Below are positions 33,878-41,640 of a stretch of 64,000 nucleotides of DNA, piece after piece; within the stretch, counting starts at the first letter, position 1, and each line of letters opens with the position of its first letter. The translations under genes and the position numbers were made by a program. Below the pieces are notes generated by a model, which was not told the origin of the DNA, did no database searches, and was given only the letters and a program-made list of their open reading frames with translations. The stretch comes from Alteribacter aurantiacus DSM 18675 (lineage in GTDB: Bacteria > Bacillota > Bacilli > Bacillales > Salisediminibacteriaceae), in assembly GCF_000429705.1 (NCBI RefSeq), contig NZ_KE386941.1:186001-250000 (forward strand), given 5' to 3'.

Positions 33878-34234
33878 GTGACTAAAATTCGAATTTTTGA
33901 TCCTGCCATGTGTTGTGAAACAGGCGTGTGTGGTCCTGTTGTAGACCCTGAACTTACTCGGGTAGCAAATGCGTTATTTTTACTTGAAAGTAAAAATATG
34001 GATGTGAAACGTTACAATTTGGGTAACGAACCGCAAGCATTTATTGATGAAGCGCTTGTACAAGAATTGCTTGAGAAAAAAAGTACGGATGCCTTACCTA
34101 CCGTCATCGTAAACGGAGAGGTAAAGAAAGTAGGTTCCTATCCGACTAACGAAGAGCTGGCTTTATGGACAGGGATTGATAAAGACGAATTGCAACCGAG
34201 AAAGAAAGAATCAGACGACCTGACGCTTTTTTAA
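33878..34234 (+). CDS. arsD: Arsenite metallochaperone ArsD
   Basis: A 118-residue thioredoxin-fold protein that delivers As(III) to ArsA. The arsenic-binding triad Cys12-Cys13-Cys18 is present (DPAMCCETGVCG). The C-terminal vicinal Cys pairs of the plasmid R773 form are absent, as in many chromosomal ArsD. The GTG start follows GAAAGGACGTG. It lies directly before arsA. Confidence 0.93.
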   Translation: MTKIRIFDPAMCCETGVCGPVVDPELTRVANALFLLESKNMDVKRYNLGNEPQAFIDEALVQELLEKKSTDALPTVIVNGEVKKVGSYPTNEELALWTGIDKDELQPRKKESDDLTLF

Positions 34235-34251
34235 GGAGAGGGGGAGATCGA

Positions 34252-36027
34252 ATGTATACCGACTTTTCAATTGATGCGGTTTCAACAACACCATTTCTCT
34301 TTTTTACAGGTAAAGGTGGTGTGGGTAAAACATCAACGGCAAGTGCCACGGCAGTCGGCCTTGCGGATAAAGGAAATAAAGTGTTACTTGTAAGTACGGA
34401 CCCTGCATCAAATCTTCAAGACGTATTCGGAATGGATGCGAGCTTAAAACCGATAAGCGTTCCTGAGGTGGATGGGCTGTTCATGGTTAATATTGACCCG
34501 GAAGCAGCAGCTTTTGACTACAGGGAACGTGTCGTAGGACCATACAGAAACAAGTTACCTGAAGCAGTAGTAAATCAAATGGAGGAGCAACTGTCAGGAG
34601 CTTGTACTGTTGAGATTGCAGCTTTTAACGAATTTGCTTCCCTCCTTACAAAAAAAGAAGTGGTCGACTCTTTTGACCATATCCTTTTTGATACAGCTCC
34701 TACGGGACATACGTTGCGACTACTTCAATTGCCTGCCGCTTGGTCAGGTTTCTTGGATGAGAGTACCCATGGTGCATCGTGTCTTGGACCTCTCTCGGGA
34801 CTAGGTGATAAAAAAGCGTTGTACGAAAACACCGTTGAAGCCCTGTCAGATGATAATCAAACAACGCTGATCCTTGTGACCCGGCCTGATCGATCATCGA
34901 TTCAAGAAGCGGGAAGAACGGCAGAGGAATTAAAAGAAATAGGCCTTACAAACCAAAGACTGTTACTAAATGGTTTATTTGAAGAGAAGTCTAATGATCC
35001 AATTGCACACGCTTTTTATACAAAACAGCAGATCGCCTTAAAACCGGTTGAAGAAAAGTTCATTGACCTCCCTGTATTTAAACTTCCTTATATTGCGTAT
35101 CCATTGACTGGAATGGATGCTTTACGTCGTTTCCTGAAAGGGGACGAAGAGGGATCTCCTCCTTTAGCTTCGGATGAGGGAACGCCTTCGTTACCTGGGC
35201 TTGACCGGATTATTCACGATCTTTCGCCCAAGCAATCAGGAGTTGTTATGACGATGGGTAAAGGCGGTGTCGGTAAAACGACGATGGCCACTGCCATTGC
35301 ATTAGGTTTGGTCTCAGAAGGAAAGAAGGTTCACCTTACTACAACCGACCCGGCAGCTCACCTCCACCATGTGATTGAAGATAAAGGATTATCAGACCAG
35401 TTAACCGTAAGTACCATCGATCCTCAAAAAGAAGTAGAGAAGTATCGAGCAGAAGTTCTTGCTCAATCTGCTACTCAATTGGATGAAAAAGGCCTTGCTT
35501 ATTTAAAAGAAGACCTTGAATCTCCGTGTACGGAAGAAATTGCGGTCTTTCGGGCGTTTGCAAACGTGGTTGAACGAGCGGACCAAGAGTTTGTGGTCAT
35601 TGACACGGCGCCAACGGGACATACTCTGTTACTTTTGGATGCTAGTTCTTCTTATAATAAAGAAATTGAGCGATCTACTGGTGAAGTACCACATTCGGTT
35701 CGAAAGCTTCTTCCACGATTACGAAACAGGGACGAAACTTTTGTTGCCGTCGTCACACTGCCGGAAGCGACGCCTGTTTTGGAAGCGTCCAGACTCCAAG
35801 GCGATTTAAAGCGGGCTGGAATTACACCTGCTTGGTGGATTGTTAATCAAAGTATGGCAAAAACCCATACGAAACATCCCCTTTTACTGGCCCGTGCTTC
35901 TTCGGAAAGGCAATGGATTGACCGCTCCCTTAAGGAAAACAAAAATACAGTGGTGTTACCATGGTTTACAGAAGATCTGACAGGAACGAACGCACTGATG
36001 ACGATGTTTAGAAAAGAGGTACGGTAA
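34252..36027 (+). CDS. arsA: Arsenical pump-driving ATPase ArsA
   Basis: A 591-residue ATPase with two homologous halves, each with a deviant Walker A: GKGGVGKTSTA (residues about 20-30) and GKGGVGKTTMA (about 337-347). Each half also has DTAPTGHTL(R)L, with an SGACTVEIAAFNEF or ESPCTEEIAVFRAF Cys-containing metal loop. ArsA energises an arsenite permease. No ArsB or Acr3 gene is in the window; the nearest permease is the PF03773 type at 36523. GGAGAGGGGG lies before the ATG. It is 2 bases from the next gene. Confidence 0.94.
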   Translation: MYTDFSIDAVSTTPFLFFTGKGGVGKTSTASATAVGLADKGNKVLLVSTDPASNLQDVFGMDASLKPISVPEVDGLFMVNIDPEAAAFDYRERVVGPYRNKLPEAVVNQMEEQLSGACTVEIAAFNEFASLLTKKEVVDSFDHILFDTAPTGHTLRLLQLPAAWSGFLDESTHGASCLGPLSGLGDKKALYENTVEALSDDNQTTLILVTRPDRSSIQEAGRTAEELKEIGLTNQRLLLNGLFEEKSNDPIAHAFYTKQQIALKPVEEKFIDLPVFKLPYIAYPLTGMDALRRFLKGDEEGSPPLASDEGTPSLPGLDRIIHDLSPKQSGVVMTMGKGGVGKTTMATAIALGLVSEGKKVHLTTTDPAAHLHHVIEDKGLSDQLTVSTIDPQKEVEKYRAEVLAQSATQLDEKGLAYLKEDLESPCTEEIAVFRAFANVVERADQEFVVIDTAPTGHTLLLLDASSSYNKEIERSTGEVPHSVRKLLPRLRNRDETFVAVVTLPEATPVLEASRLQGDLKRAGITPAWWIVNQSMAKTHTKHPLLLARASSERQWIDRSLKENKNTVVLPWFTEDLTGTNALMTMFRKEVR

Positions 36028-36029
36028 TC

Positions 36030-36311
36030 ATGCAAATTACAAACGAAGCAAAGCAGTTTTTACAAGAAATGATGAGCAGAAAAGACGTGGAGACAGTCCG
36101 TTTTTTCTTTGCGGGAATGGGTTGTGGCACGCCACAAATGGGTGTGCGATTAGAGGAAGCTCAACCAAAGGATCATGTGAGTGAAGTGAACGGGGTTAAA
36201 GTAGCCATTGACCCTACGATAAAAGATCAAACAGAAAACATTACTCTCGATTTTGAAGAGCGCGAGGGCTCAAGAAGCATTGTGCTGCACGGTTTGGATT
36301 CTTGTTGTTAA
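36030..36311 (+). CDS. IscA/HesB-like protein of the ars operon
   Basis: A 93-residue A-type iron-sulfur carrier-like protein: MQITNEAKQFLQEMM start, FFFAGMGCGTPQMGVRLEEA with one conserved Cys, and a C-terminal DSCC that supplies two more. True IscA has Cys-x65-Cys-G-Cys, so the C-terminus differs here. Similar HesB-like genes occur in other Firmicute ars operons (from memory). With three Cys it could hold an Fe-S cluster or As(III); this is inference. Two bases separate it from arsA. Confidence 0.78.
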   Translation: MQITNEAKQFLQEMMSRKDVETVRFFFAGMGCGTPQMGVRLEEAQPKDHVSEVNGVKVAIDPTIKDQTENITLDFEEREGSRSIVLHGLDSCC

Positions 36312-36319
36312 CATGTGTT

Positions 36320-36360
36320 TGCCCGGTAGGAGAAAGAATTCCTGCCGGGCATTTGTTTTT
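36320..36360 (+). terminator. ars operon terminator
   Basis: GCCCGGTAGG/CCTGCCGGGC (36321-36330 with 36341-36350), then ATTTGTTTTT. Confidence 0.85.
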
Positions 36361-36386
36361 AATGATCACGTGAGTACAATCACTAC

Positions 36387-36494
36387 TTATTGTTTTGAAT
36401 TCTTGTTCTCGCTGCTTTTCACTTCTGAAATTTTAACTGAACAGCAGGACTGTTTACCCTCTTTTTTGGAAAAAGAAAAGAGTTTTTTAAGCAT
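36387..36494 (-). CDS. Cys-Cys microprotein of ars cluster (35 residues)
   Basis: ATG at 36492-36494 opens MLKKLFSFSKKEGKQSCCSV, followed by KISEVKSSENKNSKQ and stop. A near-perfect ribosome binding site, GGGAGGTGA, lies 4 bases upstream. It is 28 bases downstream of the PF03773 permease gene in the same direction. A basic, amphipathic N-terminus precedes a vicinal Cys pair that could bind As(III) or another soft metal and hand it to the permease (inference). Short proteins with a CC-x-(V/I)-x-(I/V)-x-E-V motif behind such permeases exist in other bacilli (from memory). Confidence 0.6.
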   Translation of the reverse strand: MLKKLFSFSKKEGKQSCCSVKISEVKSSENKNSKQ

Positions 36495-36522
36495 GGTCTC
36501 ACCTCCCTTTACATGAGCGTGA

Positions 36523-37389
36523 TTAAATGAAATAAAATATAAATCCTGAAACGGTCGACATGGTTAGAACTGAGATTACAAATGCTGCGATCAGTTGCTT
36601 TTTGAAAATGGACTTAAGTAAAACCAGCTCCGGGAGGCTGGCTCCGGCAGAACTGATGAGCATAGCCATAACAGGACCTGTTGCCATGCCACTGGCAATA
36701 AGCACTTGTGAGACGGGGACCATACTTGCTAAGCGAATATAGAGAGGAATACCAAGGACTGCAGCCAATGGGATGAGCCACCAAGCGTCTCCTCCCAAAT
36801 GAGTCGCAATAAAGTGAGCAGGGACTAATCCATGGATAATGGCCCCAATGGCGGCTCCAATAAGTAAGTAAGGATAGACGTTTTTCATCATGTGCCATGT
36901 TTCTTTAACAGCACCTTTAAACGAAACGTGCTGAGATTGGTCAGGATTGAAACCTTCCATCACCACATTCTTTAAAGATGAAGCGAAGCCAAAGCGCTCC
37001 AATGTGAGTCCTATAATGATCGAAAACACAACCGTTACCATTGTGTAAACAAGAGCCACTTTCCACCCCATAATAACAGCCATCACAGTTAGGATAGTCG
37101 GATCGAGGAGGGGAGAAGCGAACAGGAACACCATGACTATACCAAAACGGACGTGATTTTTAAGGAGGTTGACGATGACCGGAATTGTGGAACAGGAACA
37201 AAAAGGTGTAATAAAGGCAAAAAATACAGCTAAGAGGCTTGCTTTAATCGGATTGGCTCGCTTTAACCAGAGCTCGACTTTACCATAAGGAATGCGAGCT
37301 TGAATGAAGTAGAGGGCAAACGAGATAGCAACAAACAATACAGTGAGTTGAGTAGCGATGTACAAAAAGCTTTTGAGTGTTTCAAGCAT
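36523..37389 (-). CDS. arsP: Permease of the ArsP/DUF318 family (PF03773)
   Basis: A 288-residue membrane protein with about eight spans and the family hallmark TPFCSCSTIPV (residues about 62-72) with a paired Cys-Ser-Cys. A second conserved segment is GATGPVMAML-like SGMATGPVMAMLISSAG. Members export trivalent organoarsenicals (ArsP) or Cu/Zn. It is transcribed after arsR, with two ArsR-type operators in the gap. AGCAGGGAT precedes the ATG. The arsP name rests on context plus motif; the substrate is not certain. Confidence 0.78.
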   Translation of the reverse strand: MLETLKSFLYIATQLTVLFVAISFALYFIQARIPYGKVELWLKRANPIKASLLAVFFAFITPFCSCSTIPVIVNLLKNHVRFGIVMVFLFASPLLDPTILTVMAVIMGWKVALVYTMVTVVFSIIIGLTLERFGFASSLKNVVMEGFNPDQSQHVSFKGAVKETWHMMKNVYPYLLIGAAIGAIIHGLVPAHFIATHLGGDAWWLIPLAAVLGIPLYIRLASMVPVSQVLIASGMATGPVMAMLISSAGASLPELVLLKSIFKKQLIAAFVISVLTMSTVSGFIFYFI

Positions 37390-37415
37390 AATAATCCCTG
37401 CTTTCAGGTTTATTT

Positions 37416-37431
37416 ATCAAAAAAAATTGAT
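37416..37431. promoter_or_regulatory. ArsR operator 1
   Basis: ATCAAAAAAAATTGAT, an imperfect palindrome (ATCAA-N6-TTGAT) in the arsR-permease gap. Confidence 0.7.
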
Positions 37432-37438
37432 TTATTAA

Positions 37439-37454
37439 ATCAAAAAAAATTGAT
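37439..37454. promoter_or_regulatory. ArsR operator 2
   Basis: Identical 16-mer to operator 1, start to start 23 bp apart. Confidence 0.7.
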
Positions 37455-37474
37455 ATTAAATGCCGCCCTGTTTA

Positions 37475-37798
37475 TTAATCTGCAGGACGGAGTATACAAC
37501 AAAGTTCTTCTGATAAAAGCTTGGATAACTCCGAGCGGTTGCTACTGTAATAATTCCATGTGCCTCTTTTTTCTCTTGTAACAAATCCGGCATCCAAAAG
37601 AAGCTTTAGGTGGTAGGAGAGTTTTGACTGTGGCATGTTCATGTGATCTTGCAAGTCGCACACACACACTTCCCCTTTATTTGAAAGCAAGGACAAAATT
37701 TCTAATCTTTTTTCATCGGCCAAAGCCTTAAATTGTTTCTCAAACGTTTTAAATGACGTGTTTCCGAGTAATTGCTCTTCAGACAGTGTTCGGCTCAT
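37475..37798 (-). CDS. arsR: ArsR family arsenic-responsive repressor
   Basis: A 107-residue winged-helix repressor. The arsenite-sensing motif EVCVCDLQ in helix 3 (Cys45, Cys47) matches classical ArsR, and the recognition helix is QSKLSYHLKLLLDAGFV. A further vicinal Cys pair is near the C-terminus (EELCCIL). AAGGAG lies 8 bases before ATG 37798; longer starts extend into the promoter. It heads the leftward arsR-permease-microprotein unit and probably also controls arsCDA. Confidence 0.93.
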   Translation of the reverse strand: MSRTLSEEQLLGNTSFKTFEKQFKALADEKRLEILSLLSNKGEVCVCDLQDHMNMPQSKLSYHLKLLLDAGFVTREKRGTWNYYSSNRSELSKLLSEELCCILRPAD

Positions 37799-37835
37799 TG
37801 TAAACACTCCTTCATCAACTTTTCTTGATGGATTA

Positions 37836-37864
37836 ATCATAATGGAAAATAAATGAAGTTGCAA
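37836..37864 (-). promoter_or_regulatory. arsR promoter
   Basis: On the minus strand: TTGCAA (37864-37859), 17 bases, TATGAT (37841-37836). An ArsR operator copy begins 8 bp upstream. Confidence 0.7.
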
Positions 37865-37871
37865 GCGTTTA

Positions 37872-37887
37872 ATCAAAAAAAATTGAT
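37872..37887. promoter_or_regulatory. ArsR operator 3
   Basis: Third identical copy of ATCAAAAAAAATTGAT, just upstream of the arsR -35. Confidence 0.7.
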
Positions 37888-38085
37888 TTATTTTCAGGCT
37901 GGAGTTTCTTGTAAGCAAAATAAAGAAAAGGTCGGTGCACAGTTCAACTGCCACTAATCCTATGCGAGGCTACGACTACTAAAATCAATAGCCATTTTTG
38001 TCTTTTTTTGTCTCTCTTCTATGTTACAATCGAATTAATGGAAAATGAGACCAGTTGATTAGTGATTTTTCCGGGAGGGACATTT

Positions 38086-38502
38086 ATGAATAGCAAGCCG
38101 TCTGTCACGTTTGCCATGCTTCTTGTCACTTTGTTTTTGCTTATTCCTCCGTTAATTGTGTACTTGAACTTGAACGGTAATCCGATTACCAATTATAAAA
38201 TAGAGCAAGATGTGTTTTTGTATTTAGAAGGCCAAGGTTATGAAGATGAGGATGTTGCAGACTATATGAGGGTTAGAGACGGCAGCACGCTTGCAGACGT
38301 CTATCGTACACATATTCAAGTGTTTTTTGAGAATGAACCTGACTTTGGTTACCACTATGTAAAGATGGAGTCGACCGGTGAAGTATACCAACTTTGTAAA
38401 GTGAGTGGCCAATCCAACTCTGCGGTCAGTGGTGGAGGTGAGGATCCTATTCATTTGGATGATGAGTGTCACAACCCGGGGCTTGATGAGATCTCAGGAT
38501 GA
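38086..38502 (+). CDS. DUF3139-like membrane-anchored protein
   Basis: A 138-residue protein with one N-terminal membrane helix (FAMLLVTLFLLIPPLIVYLNL) and an extracytoplasmic domain: NYKIEQDVFLYLEGQGY, a DUF3139-like motif, then a C-terminal part with two Cys (YQLCKV and DDECHN) that may form a disulfide. GGGAGGGAC precedes ATG 38086. Function unknown. Confidence 0.6.
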   Translation: MNSKPSVTFAMLLVTLFLLIPPLIVYLNLNGNPITNYKIEQDVFLYLEGQGYEDEDVADYMRVRDGSTLADVYRTHIQVFFENEPDFGYHYVKMESTGEVYQLCKVSGQSNSAVSGGGEDPIHLDDECHNPGLDEISG

Positions 38503-38677
38503 ATTTGGTTAATCCTTTACAGCTACCTTTTTCTCCAGTACGCTTTTATGTGGTCTAAAACTCGTTATGATAGTAGAGGGCAGACCCATTCATCAGGCCA
38601 GTATTTGTTATAATAGAAGGATCCGGTTTGTTACCGGATTACATAAATAGAATAAGATAGAATAGGAGATAAGGAAG

Positions 38678-39106
38678 ATGGAATTAGTATTCGTTGGAGC
38701 TACGTTCGTATTTATCGTCGGTTTTTTAGTTGTCTTCAGTAAACTGATGAACCCAGTTACTCGTGGGGAAGTGGGGAGAGAAGACTTCAAAAAGTTACAA
38801 ACAAAGTTTTTTATCCAAGTTGCAATACTAGAGGCGCCTATTATCATTGCTATTGTTTTTGTACTTTTTAATGCAGATGGGCAGGCTTTGTCTGGTGTCA
38901 CTTTACCAATCATTTTAATTGTAACGATGGCGTTAATTGGAATGGTGATCACGTTTATGATTGCAAGAGGGGCATGGGAAAGTGAAAATGGTCGCGCGTT
39001 CAAGCAACCAATACAAACGTTCTTGTATATTGGTTTTTCTCTTGTGAATGCCATCCCGATTATATGTGCCGTCCTTCTTCTTTCACTAAGCGGGAACATA
39101 TCGTAA
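38678..39106 (+). CDS. Four-span membrane protein
   Basis: A 142-residue protein with four hydrophobic segments; a charged loop (NPVTRGEVGREDFKKLQTKF) lies after the first. No family is recognised with confidence. GGAGATAAGGAAG precedes the ATG. One base separates it from the next small gene. Confidence 0.6.
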   Translation: MELVFVGATFVFIVGFLVVFSKLMNPVTRGEVGREDFKKLQTKFFIQVAILEAPIIIAIVFVLFNADGQALSGVTLPIILIVTMALIGMVITFMIARGAWESENGRAFKQPIQTFLYIGFSLVNAIPIICAVLLLSLSGNIS

Positions 39107-39107
39107 C

Positions 39108-39281
39108 ATGCTTGGTAAGAATGACTACAATCCTTTGTACGTCATTGGAGGAGCTTGTTTTTTGGCATCGCTGGTAGCGGCTCATGTATATGATTCGGAA
39201 GTGCTTCGATTCATAGGAAGACTGGGCTTGATTATCCTTCTCACAGCTCTTTTCTTTCAATCAAGAAAAAAGAACGTTTAG
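39108..39281 (+). CDS. Small two-span membrane protein (57 residues)
   Basis: ATG 39108 opens MLGKNDYNPLYVIGGACFLA and the frame ends with the basic tail FFQSRKKNV at 39281. Two hydrophobic segments flank HVYDSEVLRFIGR. It begins one base after the stop of the preceding membrane protein with only a weak site (GCGGGA), so translation is probably coupled. The two may form a complex (inference). Confidence 0.55.
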   Translation: MLGKNDYNPLYVIGGACFLASLVAAHVYDSEVLRFIGRLGLIILLTALFFQSRKKNV

Positions 39282-39312
39282 GAATTGTACACAGAGGATA
39301 ATTAAATAATAC

Positions 39313-39352
39313 AAAAGCAGACGAACTCATTGCGAGCTCGTCTGCTTCTTTA
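39313..39352. terminator. Bidirectional terminator
   Basis: AAGCAGACGA/TCGTCTGCTT (39315-39324 with 39338-39347) between convergent genes. Confidence 0.85.
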
Positions 39353-39372
39353 TTCTTATATAGTTTCATAGA

Positions 39373-40446
39373 TTAGTTAGTTTCAAGTACTTTTACTTCT
39401 ACAGTTTGACGACCGAATTCTAGTGCTTCATCTTTAGTAGCCATGTGAAGATCGATGCGGTTGCCTTTGATTGCTCCGCCGATGTCTCCAGCTACTGCTT
39501 CGCCATAACCTTCAACATAAACTGTAGAACCTAGTGGAATAACGTCAGGATCAACGGCAACTACTTTTTTGTCCGGGTTAGCACGAAGATCTTGTCCGGT
39601 ATAAGTGATGCCTGTGCAACCTTCACAGTATGCTGTGTATGCAGTTGCTTCCATTTCTAGTACAGATTGTACTTCAGAAGAGGACTCTTCGTTTGAGCTC
39701 TCAGAAGAATCAGTGCTTGTTTCTTCAGTTGCTTCTTCTTGAGTAGACTCTTCTTGAGCTGGTTCTTCAGAAGCTGTTTCTTCTTCAGTTACTTCTTCTT
39801 GAACTGGTTCTTCAGGAGCTGCTTTTTCTTCAGTTGCTTCTTCTTGAGCTGGTTCTTCAGAAGCTGCTTCTTCTTCAGTTGCTTCTTCTTGAGCTGGTGC
39901 TTCAGCTTGTGTTTCGTTAGAACCAGATAGGGCAACATGTAATGTGCCGTATGTTTGAGGTCCTGCTAAACCGTCAACTAAAATCTCTTTTGCAGATTGG
40001 AAGCTTTTAACCGCATCATGTGTACCACGATCAAATTCTCCATCTACTTCTGATTCAAAATATCCAAGCTCTTGCAAGCTTTCTTGAAGGGCAGCTACAG
40101 CTTGTCCTTCGTCACCTTCACGTAGAATGGATAATGCACCTACAGTTTGAACACCTGCAAGTCCATCTACTAAAATGTTAGAATCCGTTTGGAATTCTAC
40201 TACTGCTTCTTTAGTTGCTGGATCGAAAACTCCGTCTATAGCATCTTGCTCTAAGTATCCGCGCTCATGAAGTAATTCTTGAAGTTCTTCAACTTGGGAG
40301 TTTTCTTTGCCTTCTAATAGAAGTCTATCTCCTAAGTTGTTCTCACTTCCAGCTTCACTGATCGCTGGTGATACGAAGAATAATGCACCTGCTGCGATTA
40401 TTGGTAAGCCTAGTGTTTTAAGTTTTGATAAACCAAAGCTTTTCAT
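39373..40446 (-). CDS. Secreted peptidoglycan-binding protein with 3D domain
   Basis: A 357-residue exported protein with a signal peptide (cleavage likely after AISEA, residue about 32). Two PG_binding_1 domains follow (about 50-110 and 112-172; ELLHERGYLEQDAIDGVFD and ESLQELGYFESEVDGEFD). An acidic low-complexity linker (about 175-255) repeats EEPAQEEATEE. The 3D domain (about 265-355) has Asp residues in VAVDPDVIPLGS, GDIGGAIKG and RIDLH. 3D domains are lytic-transglycosylase-like, so this is a cell-wall hydrolase of the YocH type. GGAGGCTGACAT precedes the ATG. Confidence 0.88.
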   Translation of the reverse strand: MKSFGLSKLKTLGLPIIAAGALFFVSPAISEAGSENNLGDRLLLEGKENSQVEELQELLHERGYLEQDAIDGVFDPATKEAVVEFQTDSNILVDGLAGVQTVGALSILREGDEGQAVAALQESLQELGYFESEVDGEFDRGTHDAVKSFQSAKEILVDGLAGPQTYGTLHVALSGSNETQAEAPAQEEATEEEAASEEPAQEEATEEKAAPEEPVQEEVTEEETASEEPAQEESTQEEATEETSTDSSESSNEESSSEVQSVLEMEATAYTAYCEGCTGITYTGQDLRANPDKKVVAVDPDVIPLGSTVYVEGYGEAVAGDIGGAIKGNRIDLHMATKDEALEFGRQTVEVKVLETN

Positions 40447-40814
40447 ATGTCAGCCTCCTTAGTTGATAAGTGATCTTCGCTAACGAGTTCAATACTACCA
40501 ACCCCACCGATACAAAAGCAATGGATAAAGCGTTACTTAAAGGAATTGAAATATAGTTGTAATTGATGAAATCTGATTTAACATAAACGCCATTAATGTA
40601 ATGATAAATGTGACAAAAACCTTTATTATTCGCATTTTTTCTGACGAAATTGAGTGAATCATGGGAGTTTATCGAGATTATGATAAAGAGTGGAATATTA
40701 TTCTTTCATAACACTGTAAACGTTTTCCTCCAACGTATTTTCACTTTTCTCTTTCTTAAAAGGGAAACTCCGATATAATGAAATAGAGTTTTATATTGGA
40801 GGAGTGAAGAAAGC
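40447..40814. other. Divergent intergenic region
   Basis: AT-rich region between the 3D-domain gene and the methyltransferase. A TATAAT at 40774-40779 probably belongs to the rightward gene; its -35 is weak. No further gene is seen. Confidence 0.4.
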
Positions 40815-41597
40815 GTGGCTCTATACAATCAAATTGGGTCTACATATGATATTTCTAGAAAAGCGGATGCTGAAATTGTCAATCGCTTAGTTTACTTATT
40901 GCAATTGCCTACAAAAGAAGCGAAGCTTTTGGATGTAGCGTGCGGAACCGGAAATTATACAGTATCTCTTGAAGAAAAAGGATACACCATGAGTGGTTTG
41001 GATCTTTCTGAAACAATGCTTGACCAAGCAAGACAAAAAAGTGATACGATTCAGTGGTTTTGTGGAGATGTAAAACAATACAATTTGCCTCAAGAACAAT
41101 TTGAAGGTGCAACATGCGTATTAGGCGTTCATCATTTTGATCATTTATATGAGAGTTTCGCGAATGTTTATCGTTCTTTAAAGCCAGGGTCTCGGTTTGT
41201 TATCTTTACGTCTGGTTCAGAGCAGATGCAACGGTATTGGCTGAACGCGTATTTCCCTGAAATGATGAAAGCAGCTATGGGACAAATGCCTCTTATAAGA
41301 GAGATTGCTAAAGCATTAAAGAAGGCAGGCTTTACTTTTCAGGGGTCAGAGTCTTTCCTTGTCCAACCTTCTTTGGAAGATGCATTCTTATATGTTGGAA
41401 AAGATGATCCAAAGATGTACCTTGATCCTGACGTTCGAAATGGCATTAGCGCTTTTTCAAACCTCATTTCAGATGAAGAGTTGGATAAAGGGCTTACAAT
41501 GTTAAAGAATGACTTGGAGGACGGAACATTTCAGGAACGAACGGCACCTTTTGACAGCCGCAAAGGGGATTACATGTTTATGGTGGCGAAAAAATAA
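40815..41597 (+). CDS. Class I SAM-dependent methyltransferase
   Basis: A 260-residue methyltransferase. Motif I is LLDVACGTGNYT (residues about 38-49), the acidic motif II end is SGLDLSE, and motif III region WFCGDVKQYNLP leads to VLGVHHFDH. The substrate is unknown; the type resembles ubiquinone/menaquinone or small-molecule methylases. The GTG start lies 7 bases after GGAGGAGTGA. It is a single gene. Confidence 0.88.
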   Translation: MALYNQIGSTYDISRKADAEIVNRLVYLLQLPTKEAKLLDVACGTGNYTVSLEEKGYTMSGLDLSETMLDQARQKSDTIQWFCGDVKQYNLPQEQFEGATCVLGVHHFDHLYESFANVYRSLKPGSRFVIFTSGSEQMQRYWLNAYFPEMMKAAMGQMPLIREIAKALKKAGFTFQGSESFLVQPSLEDAFLYVGKDDPKMYLDPDVRNGISAFSNLISDEELDKGLTMLKNDLEDGTFQERTAPFDSRKGDYMFMVAKK

Positions 41598-41598
41598 A

Positions 41599-41640
41599 AG
41601 AACGATGGTCATAGCATCCAACTATGTCCATCGTTTTTTT
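41599..41640. terminator. Bidirectional terminator
   Basis: AACGATGG/CCATCGTT (41601-41608 with 41628-41635), inner CATAG/CTATG, then seven T. It overlaps the stop of the leftward acetyltransferase gene. Confidence 0.9.

Noticed and set aside
40447..40640. WalR box before the 3D-domain gene
   Set aside because: TGTAAT and TGTGAC occur but with a 6-base, not 5-base, spacing and one mismatch.
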